Shown here piece after piece: positions 1-5,309 of a stretch of 5,309 bases of DNA. Each line of letters starts with the position of its first letter. The first letter of the stretch is position 1. The DNA is from Anaerolineales bacterium (GTDB lineage: Bacteria; Chloroflexota; Anaerolineae; Anaerolineales; UBA6663). Location of the stretch: assembly GCA_017999235.1 (NCBI GenBank), contig JAGOBN010000330.1, positions 1-5,309 on the forward strand, written 5' to 3'. Under the pieces are notes generated by a model. That model saw only the letters and a program-made list of their open reading frames with translations, made no database searches and was not told the origin of the DNA. A program made the translations under genes and the position numbers.

Positions 1-2
1 GG

Positions 3-578
3 CTGCGGCTGGCGGCGGTGGAGTGGATGCTGGTGGCGCCGCGCGAACAGGGCGTGGCCATCGTCATCGAAGCCGCCGCGGCCGGCCTGGGCCAGGACCT
101 GGCGCAGCGCCTGCTCAAACAGCTCAGCGGGCCGACGCACCCGCTGATCATCGGCGTCAGCCAAGCGCATGCCGATGACCCCTTCCTGCGGCGCTCGTAC
201 GACGAAGCGCTGGCCGCGGCCGAGATCGGGCAGCGGCTGGGGCGCGGCGCGACCGTCACCTGCCATTGGGAGCTGGGTTTGTTGGATTGGCTCTACCGGC
301 TCCCCGCCGAAGCCCTGCACAACAATCCCTACCTGGCCCGCGTGGAGGCCCTGGCCGTCCACGACCAGGATCATCACAGCGACCTGGTCAACACGCTGGA
401 AGCGTATCTGGAACACGGCGGCGCGCTGGCGGAAGCGGCCGGCGTGCTCAACGTCCACCGCAACACCCTGCTCTACCGGCTGGAACGGATTGAGGCGATC
501 ACGGAAAGCGATCTCCGCAATGTCCAGCAGCGCCTGAACCTCTACTTCGCCCTCAAGGGCTTCCGCCTGAAAAAATAG
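3..578 (+). CDS. PucR-family transcriptional regulator, C-terminal part (5'-truncated by window edge)
   Basis: The reading frame is open from the left edge, so this is the last 191 residues of a longer protein (PucR-type regulators are usually about 400-550 residues). The GTG at 18 is an internal valine codon, not a start. The visible part begins in the middle domain that precedes the DNA-binding region in PucR/CdaR proteins (for example HPLIIGVS, then SYDEALAAAEIG). The last ~65 residues (DNA about 384-570) are a classic PucR C-terminal helix-turn-helix: LVNTLEAYLEHGG, then ALAEAAGVLNVHRNTLLYRL, then RLNLYFALKGF. Members of this family activate or repress catabolic genes, for example for purines, sugars or amines. 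The effector cannot be read from this fragment. It ends in TAG, whereas the four complete genes downstream end in TGA. It lies 134 bp upstream of the dinB-mttB-sox genes on the same strand and is a plausible local regulator of them, by inference from position. Confidence 0.9.
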   Translation: MRLAAVEWMLVAPREQGVAIVIEAAAAGLGQDLAQRLLKQLSGPTHPLIIGVSQAHADDPFLRRSYDEALAAAEIGQRLGRGATVTCHWELGLLDWLYRLPAEALHNNPYLARVEALAVHDQDHHSDLVNTLEAYLEHGGALAEAAGVLNVHRNTLLYRLERIEAITESDLRNVQQRLNLYFALKGFRLKK

Positions 579-615
579 CGCCCGGCCGCGCGGTTTTCGT
601 ACTGCGGGTACAACT

Positions 616-640
616 CCGCCGGCCAAATGTTGGCCCGCGG
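616..640. promoter_or_regulatory. 25-nt interrupted inverted repeat in the control region (operator or hairpin)
   Basis: Two 11-nt arms surround a 3-nt centre (ATG, 627-629). Ten of the eleven arm positions pair: CCGC 616-619 with GCGG 637-640, and GGCCAA 621-626 with TTGGCC 630-635. The only mismatch is C620/C636. No run of T follows, so it does not look like a standard intrinsic terminator for the upstream regulator gene. It sits 37 bp after that gene's stop and 72 bp before the next start, in the only intergenic gap of the window. It could be an operator for a dimeric regulator or an RNA hairpin; the sequence alone does not decide. Confidence 0.55.
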
Positions 641-667
641 CATGGCCGGCTGCCTGGAGCCGTCGTC

Positions 668-673
668 TACAAT
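668..673 (+). promoter_or_regulatory. Possible -10 element (TACAAT) of the dinB-mttB-sox operon
   Basis: TACAAT matches the sigma-70-type -10 consensus at five of six positions. It lies in a locally AT-richer patch 39 bp before the next start codon, which would leave a leader of about 30 nt containing the GGAGG at 693-697. No convincing -35 hexamer is found at 15-19 bp spacing (TTGGCC at 630-635 is too far away and belongs to the inverted repeat). If it is real, it would need an activator or an alternative promoter architecture. Confidence 0.25.
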
Positions 674-712
674 CGCTCATATCGCACCCGTTGGAGGCCC
701 AGCCGCCAGAGC

Positions 713-1207
713 ATGTCGAGCGCCAGCCCGCCGCCCACCCGCCACATCGTCCTGCTGCAAGCCCTGCACGCCGCGCCGGCGCGCGCCGCGGCCTGGCTGA
801 CGGCGCTGCCGGAGGCCGGGCTGAATTGGCGGGCCGCCGCCGCGGCCTGGACCGGCCCGGAGATAGTGGCGCACCTCACGGCCGCCGACCCGCTCTTCCA
901 GCAGCGCTTTCAGCTCATCCTCACCGCCGACAATCCGTGGCTGCCGCGCTTTGGGCCGGAGACGGCCCGGCCCGAAACCCACGAGCCGCTGCCGCGCCTG
1001 TTGGAGCGTTTCCAGGCCGGCCGCGGCCAGGTGCTGCGCTACCTCTCCGAGCTCGGCCCCGAAGCTTGGGACCGGCCGGCCGTGCATGAGACCCTGGGGT
1101 CGACGACGTTCCTGGCCCAGGTCCAAAACATGGTCAACCATGACACCGAACACCTCAGCCAGCTGGAGCAGTTCTGCCACGGGTGGGAAAACCAGACCCG
1201 GGTCTGA
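713..1207 (+). CDS. DinB-superfamily (DinB/YfiT-like) putative metal-dependent enzyme
   Basis: This 164-residue protein has the length of a single DinB four-helix-bundle domain. It carries the family's three-histidine metal site: His54 in EIVAHLTAADP at the end of helix 2, and His143 and His147 in NHDTEHLSQLEQ (HxxxH) in the last long helix. Family members bind a divalent metal, and several act as thiol-dependent transferases or isomerases using bacillithiol, mycothiol or glutathione. The substrate here is unknown. The protein is presumably cytoplasmic, with no signal peptide or membrane segment. The start is the only reasonable ATG. The nearest strong Shine-Dalgarno (GGAGG, 693-697) lies 15 nt upstream, longer than usual, so initiation may be weak. 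It is the first gene of the probable operon, 31 nt before the methyltransferase gene. No published role in amine demethylation is known to me, so its part in the pathway is open. Confidence 0.85.
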   Translation: MSSASPPPTRHIVLLQALHAAPARAAAWLTALPEAGLNWRAAAAAWTGPEIVAHLTAADPLFQQRFQLILTADNPWLPRFGPETARPETHEPLPRLLERFQAGRGQVLRYLSELGPEAWDRPAVHETLGSTTFLAQVQNMVNHDTEHLSQLEQFCHGWENQTRV

Positions 1208-1225
1208 GGCGCCCAGCGCCTCGTC

Positions 1226-1230
1226 AGGAG
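1226..1230 (+). promoter_or_regulatory. Ribosome binding site AGGAG that fixes the mttB-homologue start
   Basis: AGGAG lies 8 nt before the ATG at 1239. The frame is open much further upstream (to an ATG at 951), but that stretch overlaps the DinB gene and has no family similarity. This Shine-Dalgarno therefore decides for 1239. Confidence 0.8.
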
Positions 1231-1238
1231 AAATTCGC

Positions 1239-2807
1239 ATGCCGCTCTCGGAAACCCCCTCAGCGCCGGCGCGGGAACGCGGCCGCGACCGCCGGCGCCA
1301 CCAAGCCGAACAAACCGCGCGCCCGAATGTGGCGCCGCCGGGCCTGCCGGCCGGCCAGTACAAGCCGCTCACCGACGCGCAAGTGCTGCAGATTGTGGAC
1401 GCGGCGCTGACCGTGCTGGAGGAGACCGGCATCGAGGTCATGCCGTCCCCATGCCGCGACGTCTGGCAGAAGGCCGGCGCCCGGATCGACACCGCGCGCC
1501 ACCGGGTTTATATCCCGCGCCAGTTGATCCACCAGGGGCTGGCCAGCGCCGCCCATGAGGTGCGCCTGTGCGGCCAGACGCCCGAACACGACCTAAGCCT
1601 GGGCGGCACGCGCGTGTACATGGGCACGGGCGGCGCGGCCGTGAAAATGCTGGACCTGGACGGCCAGGTGCGCCCGACCCGCCTGCAGGACCTGTTCGAT
1701 ATCGGGCGGCTGGTGACGGCGCTGGACAACATCCACTTCTATCTGCGCCCGGTGGTGGCCCGCGATATTCCGGTGGACGCGCTGGACCTCAACACCTATT
1801 ACACCTCCCTGGCCGCCACACCCAAGCACGTCATGGGCAACTGCTTCTCGCCGCACACCGTGCGCGAGGTGGTCCGGCTGGCGAGCCTGATCGCCGGCGG
1901 CGAAACGGCCCTGCGCGAGAGGCCCTTCGTCTCGTGGACCAACTGCTGGACGGTCAGCCCGCTGCGCTACGCGCCGGAGACCGTGGAAACCCTGGACGAG
2001 ATCGTGCGCCAGGGCATGCCGGTGACGATCTCGTCCGCGCCGCAGGCCGGCGCCACCTCCCCGGTGACCCTGGCCGGCACGCTGGTGCAGCTCACGGCCG
2101 AACAGCTCTCCGGCATCACCTACATCAACCTGGTCAGCCCCGGCCATCCGGTGCTGGCCGGCTATGTGCCGTCAGTGGCGGACCTGCGCACCGGCAGTTT
2201 CTCCGGCGGCAGCCCCGAGTTCGCGCTGATGAACGCCGCCGCCGCCCAACTGGCCCAGCACCTGCGGCTGCCCTTGTACAACTCGTCGTCGCTCACCGAC
2301 AGCAAGATCCCGGATGTGCAGACCGGCTACGAGAAGGGCCTGAGCGCGGCCACCGCCGCGCTGGCCGGCGCCAACTTCATCCACCACTCGGCCGGCTTTT
2401 TGGAATCCATGCTGACCGTGGCCTACGAGCAGTACGTCATTGACGACGACATCAACGGCTCGGTCATGCGCCTGGTGCGCGGCATCGAGGTCACCGACGA
2501 AACCCTGGCCGTGGACGTCATCCACGACGTGTGCGCCGGCGAGGGCCACTTCCTCGGCCACCCGCAGACCCTCAGCCTGATGAACAGCGGCTACTACTAC
2601 CCGCACACCGCCGACCGCAACACCCGCGACCGCTGGGAAGAGGACGGCGCCCTGGATATGCGCGAGCGCGCCAAGCGCCGCGCCCGGGAACTCCTGCGGA
2701 CGCAGTGGCCGGACCATCTGCCCGCCGAGCTGGACGCGCGCCTGCGGTCCGAGTTCAACCTGCTGCTGCCGCGCGAGCTGATGCGGCCGCGCGCCGCCCG
2801 GGCCTGA
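1239..2807 (+). CDS. MttB/COG5598-family corrinoid-dependent methyltransferase, non-pyrrolysine type
   Basis: The product is 522 residues, close to the usual length of trimethylamine methyltransferase (MttB) family proteins. A basic N-terminal tail (ARERGRDRRRH, about 11-21) and the segment GLPAGQYKPLTDAQV (35-49) are typical of bacterial members. The TIM-barrel body follows, with YMGTGGAAVKMLDLDG (127-142), LNTYYTSLAATPKHVMG (184-200), GATSPVTLAGTLVQL (271-285), FSGGSPEFALMNAA (321-334), TDSKIPDVQTGYEKG (353-367) and a C-terminal YYYPHT...DRWEEDGALDM segment. Archaeal MttB has one amber-encoded pyrrolysine. This frame has no in-frame TAG, so it belongs to the sense-codon branch. Characterised members of that branch (MtgB, MtpB, MtcB) demethylate glycine betaine, proline betaine or carnitine and methylate a cognate corrinoid protein. 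The exact substrate cannot be told from sequence. No corrinoid protein is encoded in view. Its position 25 nt before soxB suggests that it feeds methylamine or betaine degradation. TGA stop. Confidence 0.9.
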   Translation: MPLSETPSAPARERGRDRRRHQAEQTARPNVAPPGLPAGQYKPLTDAQVLQIVDAALTVLEETGIEVMPSPCRDVWQKAGARIDTARHRVYIPRQLIHQGLASAAHEVRLCGQTPEHDLSLGGTRVYMGTGGAAVKMLDLDGQVRPTRLQDLFDIGRLVTALDNIHFYLRPVVARDIPVDALDLNTYYTSLAATPKHVMGNCFSPHTVREVVRLASLIAGGETALRERPFVSWTNCWTVSPLRYAPETVETLDEIVRQGMPVTISSAPQAGATSPVTLAGTLVQLTAEQLSGITYINLVSPGHPVLAGYVPSVADLRTGSFSGGSPEFALMNAAAAQLAQHLRLPLYNSSSLTDSKIPDVQTGYEKGLSAATAALAGANFIHHSAGFLESMLTVAYEQYVIDDDINGSVMRLVRGIEVTDETLAVDVIHDVCAGEGHFLGHPQTLSLMNSGYYYPHTADRNTRDRWEEDGALDMRERAKRRARELLRTQWPDHLPAELDARLRSEFNLLLPRELMRPRAARA

Positions 2808-2832
2808 CGCGCCAATTGGAGACCCAGCCTTC

Positions 2833-4071
2833 ATGTCGCTCAAACTCATCCGCCAAGCTCTCAACGGCCACGCCCCGCTCCCGCCCGTGGCCCGGCACCA
2901 GCCGCTCAAGGACCGCTACGACGTCGTCATCATCGGCGGCGGCGCGCACGGCCTGGCCGCCGCCTACTATCTGGCCAAACGCCACGGCCTCCGCGATGTG
3001 GCCGTGCTCGACAAGCGCTACATCGGCTACGGCGGCAGCGGCCGCAACACCGCCATCCTGCGCAGCAACTATCTGACGCCGGAGGGCGTGCGCTTCTACA
3101 ACGAAAGTATCAAATTGTATGAGCAGATGTCCGAGGAACTGGACTTCAATGTGATGTTCAGCCAGCGCGGACATCTGACCCTGGCCCACTCGGACGCGTC
3201 GGTCCGCACCATGCGGATGCGGGCCGAGGTCAACCAAGTGGAGGGCGTCAACTCCAGCCTGATTGGGCCGGCCGAGATCAAACGCCTGTGTCCGTGGCTG
3301 GACGTAAGCGGCCGGCCGCGCTACCCGATCCTGGGCGCGCTCTGGCACCCGCCCGGCGGCGTCATCCGCCACGATGCCGTGGTGTGGGGGTACGCCTACC
3401 AGGCCGACCAGCTGGGCGTGCACATCCACCAGAACACCGAGGTGACCGGCATCAGCGTGGACAAAGGCGCGGTCACCGGCGTGCAGACCAACCGCGGCTT
3501 CATCAAGGCCGGCACGGTGCTCAACGCCACCGCCGGCTGGTGCTCCACCATCGCGGCCATGGCCGGCGTTCGGCTGCCGGTGACCAGCGTGCCGCTGCAG
3601 GCCAACGTCACCGAGCCGCTCAAGCCCTTCCTGGACGTGGTCATCGTCTCCGGCAGTCTGCACGTCTACGTCAGCCAGAGCGACCGCGGCGAACTGGTGA
3701 TGGGCTCCAGCGTGGACCCGTTCACGTCCTATGCGATGGGCGGCACCTTCTCCTACGTGGAAGATATCGCCGCGCACATCCTGGACCTGCTGCCGGCGCT
3801 GAGCAAAGTGAAGCTGATGCGCCAGTGGGCCGGCATCTGCGATATGAGCCCGGACTTCAGCCCGATGATGGGCTTCACCGAGGTCAAGGGGTTTGTGATC
3901 GACGTGGCCTGGGGGACGGGTGGGTTCAAGGCCTCGCCCATCGCCGGCAAGATGCTGGCCGAGCTGATCGCCACCCAGCGGACGCCGGACCTGATCGAAC
4001 CCTTCCGCCTGTCCCGCTTCTATGAGCGCGACCTGGTGGGCGAGAAGGGCGCCACGGCGGTTGGTCATTGA
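2833..4071 (+). CDS. soxB: Sarcosine oxidase beta subunit, FAD/FMN-dependent (DAO family)
   Basis: This is the catalytic subunit of heterotetrameric sarcosine oxidase, which oxidises sarcosine at a non-covalent FAD and passes electrons to a covalently bound FMN. At 412 residues it has the expected length. The dinucleotide-binding motif GGGAHG (35-40) lies in DVVIIGGGAHGLAAAYYLAK. The family segments GGSGRNTAILRSNYL (67-81), FSQRGHLTLAHS (109-120), PLQANVTEPLKPFLD (254-268), MSPDFSPMMG (338-347) and GTGGFKASPIAG (361-372) are all present. His180 in GGVIRHDAVVWGYA is the best candidate for covalent FMN attachment, by comparison with the histidine near residue 173-175 in known enzymes. His172 is the alternative. 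Lys366 may correspond to the lysine studied near residue 358 in the corynebacterial enzyme. GGAG (2818-2821) lies 11 nt before the ATG. Its stop codon is part of the soxD ribosome binding site. The protein is cytoplasmic, and the neighbouring soxD and soxA confirm the assignment against a generic glycine oxidase. Confidence 0.93.
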   Translation: MSLKLIRQALNGHAPLPPVARHQPLKDRYDVVIIGGGAHGLAAAYYLAKRHGLRDVAVLDKRYIGYGGSGRNTAILRSNYLTPEGVRFYNESIKLYEQMSEELDFNVMFSQRGHLTLAHSDASVRTMRMRAEVNQVEGVNSSLIGPAEIKRLCPWLDVSGRPRYPILGALWHPPGGVIRHDAVVWGYAYQADQLGVHIHQNTEVTGISVDKGAVTGVQTNRGFIKAGTVLNATAGWCSTIAAMAGVRLPVTSVPLQANVTEPLKPFLDVVIVSGSLHVYVSQSDRGELVMGSSVDPFTSYAMGGTFSYVEDIAAHILDLLPALSKVKLMRQWAGICDMSPDFSPMMGFTEVKGFVIDVAWGTGGFKASPIAGKMLAELIATQRTPDLIEPFRLSRFYERDLVGEKGATAVGH

Positions 4072-4074
4072 GGA
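4070..4074 (+). promoter_or_regulatory. soxD ribosome binding site overlapping the soxB stop codon
   Basis: GAGGA shares two bases with the soxB TGA (4069-4071) and sits 7 nt before the soxD ATG at 4082. It supports that start over the in-frame ATG at 4022, which lies inside soxB, and suggests that ribosomes ending soxB restart on soxD. Confidence 0.75.
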
Positions 4075-4081
4075 AGCCAGC

Positions 4082-4381
4082 ATGTTAATTTTGAATTGTC
4101 CCAATTGCGGACCGCGCAACGTCGCGGAATTCCGCTTCGGCGGCGAGACCAATCCGCGCCCGGCCGACCCGGCCGCGCTGAGCGACGCCGAGTGGAGCGA
4201 GTTTTTGTTCATGCGCCAGAACGCGCTCGGCCTCGAGACGGAGTGGTGGTATCACCGCAGCGGCTGCGGGCTGTGGTTCCTGGCGGAGCGGCACACGCTC
4301 ACCAACCAGGTCACCCGCACCTTTTGCTGGCCGCCGGCCGCCCGGCCGGCCAGCCACGAGGAGGCCGGCCATGGCCGCTGA
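4082..4381 (+). CDS. soxD: Sarcosine oxidase delta subunit (zinc-binding)
   Basis: This 99-residue protein is the small structural subunit of heterotetrameric sarcosine oxidase. It starts with the family's zinc knuckle: Cys6 and Cys9 in LNCPNCGPRNVAEF. The other zinc ligands are His58 and Cys62 in WWYHRSGCGLWF, matching the Cys6/Cys9/His59/Cys63 arrangement known from the solved enzyme. The GGETNPRP (20-27), DAEWSEFLFMRQN (35-47) and RHTLTNQV (70-77) segments are also typical. The acidic residues that usually follow the CxxCG motif (RDE-type) are replaced by RNVAEF. The first ~9 codons are clearly AT-richer (TTA, ATT, TTG, AAT) than the surrounding gene, which would keep the start unstructured in the mRNA. 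It lies 10 nt after soxB, and its last 11 nt overlap soxA. TGA stop. Confidence 0.93.
   Translation: MLILNCPNCGPRNVAEFRFGGETNPRPADPAALSDAEWSEFLFMRQNALGLETEWWYHRSGCGLWFLAERHTLTNQVTRTFCWPPAARPASHEEAGHGR
4358..4364 (+). promoter_or_regulatory. Strong soxA ribosome binding site inside soxD
   Basis: GAGGAGG, a near-perfect Shine-Dalgarno, lies within the last codons of soxD and 6 nt before the soxA ATG at 4371. It settles the soxA start and supports translational coupling of the two subunits. Confidence 0.8.
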
Positions 4382-5309
4382 GACCCTGACCACCCGCCGC
4401 GCGCCGGCCCAGCCGGGCGAGGTCATCGACCGCACGCGGACGGTCACCTTCACCTTCAACGGCCGCGCCTACACCGCCCACCCCGGCGACACCATCGCCT
4501 CCGCCCTGGCCGCCGCCGGGGTGCAGACCTTCGGCCACTCGTTCAAATACCACCGGCCGCGCGGCCTGCTGTGCGCGGCCGGCCAATGCCCCAACTGTCT
4601 GGTGCAGGTGGGCGATGAGCCCAATGTGCGCGCCTGCCGGACCCCGGTGCAGGCTGGCCAGGCGGTCAGCTCGCAAAACGTCTGGCCGTCGCTGGAGCTG
4701 GACGTGATGGCGCTCACCCAGCTGGGCAGCCCGTTCATGCCGGCCGGTTTCTATTACAAGACCTTCATCCGGCCCAAGGCGCTGTGGCCGACCTATGAAC
4801 GGGTGCTGCGCCATGCCGCCGGCCTGGGCCGGGTCCATCCCGATACCCCGCACGCCGAACACAGCAAGCACTTCCTGCACGGCGAGGTGGCCGTGGTGGG
4901 CGGCGGGCCGGCCGGCCTGAGCGCGGCGCTGGCCGCGGCCGCGGCCGGCGCCCGGGTGCTGCTCTTCGACGAGAACCCGCAGTTGGGCGGGCATCTGCGC
5001 TATGGCGGCGCCGCGGCCGGCCAACTGGCCGAACTGCTGGCCGCCGTCGAGCGCCAGCCGAACATCACCGTCTACACCGACACGACCGTGCTGGGTTGGT
5101 TCCAGGATCATTGGCTGCCGGCCGTCAGCGGTGGCCGCCTCTACAAGGCCCGCGCCCGCGCCGTGGTGGCCGCCGCCGGCGCATATGAGACCCCGCTGGT
5201 CTTCGACAACAACGACCTGCCGGGCGTGATGCTGGGCAGCGCCGCGCAGCGCCTGCTGCACTTGTACGGCGTCCGGCCGGGCCGGCGCGCGGTGGTCGCC
5301 ACGGCCAAC
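4371..5309 (+). CDS. soxA: Sarcosine oxidase alpha subunit, N-terminal third, with a four-cysteine ferredoxin-like domain (3'-truncated by window edge)
   Basis: The first 313 codons are visible and the frame runs off the right edge; full-length SoxA is about 950-1000 residues. The alpha subunit binds NAD+ and carries the tetrahydrofolate-dependent C-terminal half that captures the sarcosine methyl group as 5,10-methylene-THF. Visible domains in order are a ferredoxin-like fold (about 23-100) with VTFTFNGRAYTAHPGDTIAS and FKYHRPRGLLC, and a linker with the SoxA signatures SQNVWPSLELD (101-111), AGFYYKTFIRP (125-135) and AAGLGRV (149-155). A Rossmann motif GGGPAG (177-182) follows, then VAAAGAYETPLVFDNNDLPG and GVMLGSAAQRLLHLYGV near the edge. 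Oddly, the first domain holds Cys68, Cys73, Cys76 and Cys89 (C-x4-C-x2-C-x12-C), a [2Fe-2S] ligand pattern. As I recall them, classical SoxA proteins have a cysteine-free GxxEPNA stretch here. This makes an iron-sulfur variant, possibly a dehydrogenase rather than a strict oxidase. The SoxA name is kept because soxB and soxD sit directly upstream. Confidence 0.9.
   Translation, partial: MAAETLTTRRAPAQPGEVIDRTRTVTFTFNGRAYTAHPGDTIASALAAAGVQTFGHSFKYHRPRGLLCAAGQCPNCLVQVGDEPNVRACRTPVQAGQAVSSQNVWPSLELDVMALTQLGSPFMPAGFYYKTFIRPKALWPTYERVLRHAAGLGRVHPDTPHAEHSKHFLHGEVAVVGGGPAGLSAALAAAAAGARVLLFDENPQLGGHLRYGGAAAGQLAELLAAVERQPNITVYTDTTVLGWFQDHWLPAVSGGRLYKARARAVVAAAGAYETPLVFDNNDLPGVMLGSAAQRLLHLYGVRPGRRAVVATAN

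Noticed and set aside
18..20. GTG as the start of the PucR-type gene
   Set aside because: The frame is open upstream to the edge, and a protein starting here would lack most of the family's N-terminal regions. It is an internal codon of a truncated gene.
597..614. GTAC-TGCGG-GTAC repeat as a LexA-like or other known operator
   Set aside because: GTAC is self-complementary and the flanks are not symmetric. It matches no operator consensus I know.
616..660. Intrinsic terminator after the PucR-type gene
   Set aside because: The stem is good, but what follows is CATGGCCGGC with no T-run, so a standard intrinsic terminator is not supported.
951..1238. Extended N-terminus of the MttB homologue from the ATG at 951
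   Set aside because: It overlaps the DinB gene by 257 nt and gives an Arg/Ser/Pro-rich nonsense extension. The AGGAG at 1226-1230 and the family-typical N-terminus support the ATG at 1239.
677..1492. Minus-strand open frame (271 codons) opposite dinB and the start of the mttB homologue
   Set aside because: It has no family resemblance and spans two real genes and their junction.
1568..2443. Plus-strand open frame (291 codons) in another phase of the mttB homologue
   Set aside because: It is Arg/Pro/Gly/Ala-rich with no motifs, while the main frame is an unmistakable MttB family protein.
2755..4212. Long minus-strand open frame (485 codons) opposite soxB
   Set aside because: Its translation is His/Ala/Gly/Asp-rich with no recognisable domain. 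It is the complement of a real, well-conserved soxB reading frame, a common artefact at high GC.
4311..5261. Minus-strand open frame (316 codons) opposite soxA
   Set aside because: It is low-complexity and motif-free, while the opposite strand encodes clear SoxA signatures up to the window edge.

Overview
This is a GC-rich bacterial window (roughly 70% G+C by eye) with all genes on the + strand. No rRNA, tRNA, CRISPR array or insertion sequence was seen. The gene mix suggests an environmental bacterium such as a Chloroflexota (Anaerolineae/Caldilineae-like) or actinobacterial lineage: a PucR-type regulator, a DinB-fold enzyme, a non-pyrrolysine MttB homologue, and a soxB-soxD-soxA cluster whose SoxA keeps iron-sulfur cysteines. 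The taxonomic guess is an inference from gene content and composition only.

Layout. Positions 1-578 hold the 3' end of a PucR-family transcriptional regulator, ending in its helix-turn-helix domain. Positions 579-712 are the only real intergenic gap. It contains a 25-nt interrupted inverted repeat (616-640) and a weak -10-like hexamer (668-673), so it is the likely control region for what follows. Then come five closely packed genes: a DinB-superfamily protein (713-1207), an MttB/COG5598 methyltransferase (1239-2807), the sarcosine oxidase beta subunit soxB (2833-4071), the delta subunit soxD (4082-4381), and the first 313 codons of the alpha subunit soxA (4371 to the window edge). The gaps are 31, 25 and 10 nt, followed by an 11-nt overlap, which is typical of one operon. 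soxG (gamma subunit) would be expected just beyond the right edge.

How the genes may work together. Heterotetrameric sarcosine oxidase oxidatively demethylates sarcosine to glycine, passing the methyl group to tetrahydrofolate as 5,10-methylene-THF. Sense-codon members of the MttB family remove a methyl group from quaternary amines such as glycine betaine, proline betaine or carnitine and pass it to a corrinoid protein. Placing an MttB homologue directly before soxBDA suggests an operon for stepwise demethylation of a methylated amine, regulated perhaps by the upstream PucR protein. The corrinoid protein and any dimethylglycine-oxidising enzyme are not in view.

The most notable points are four conserved cysteines in SoxA where the classical enzyme has none, the MttB-sox linkage with no corrinoid partner visible, the dyad in the control region, and a striking excess of the 8-mer palindrome GGCCGGCC.
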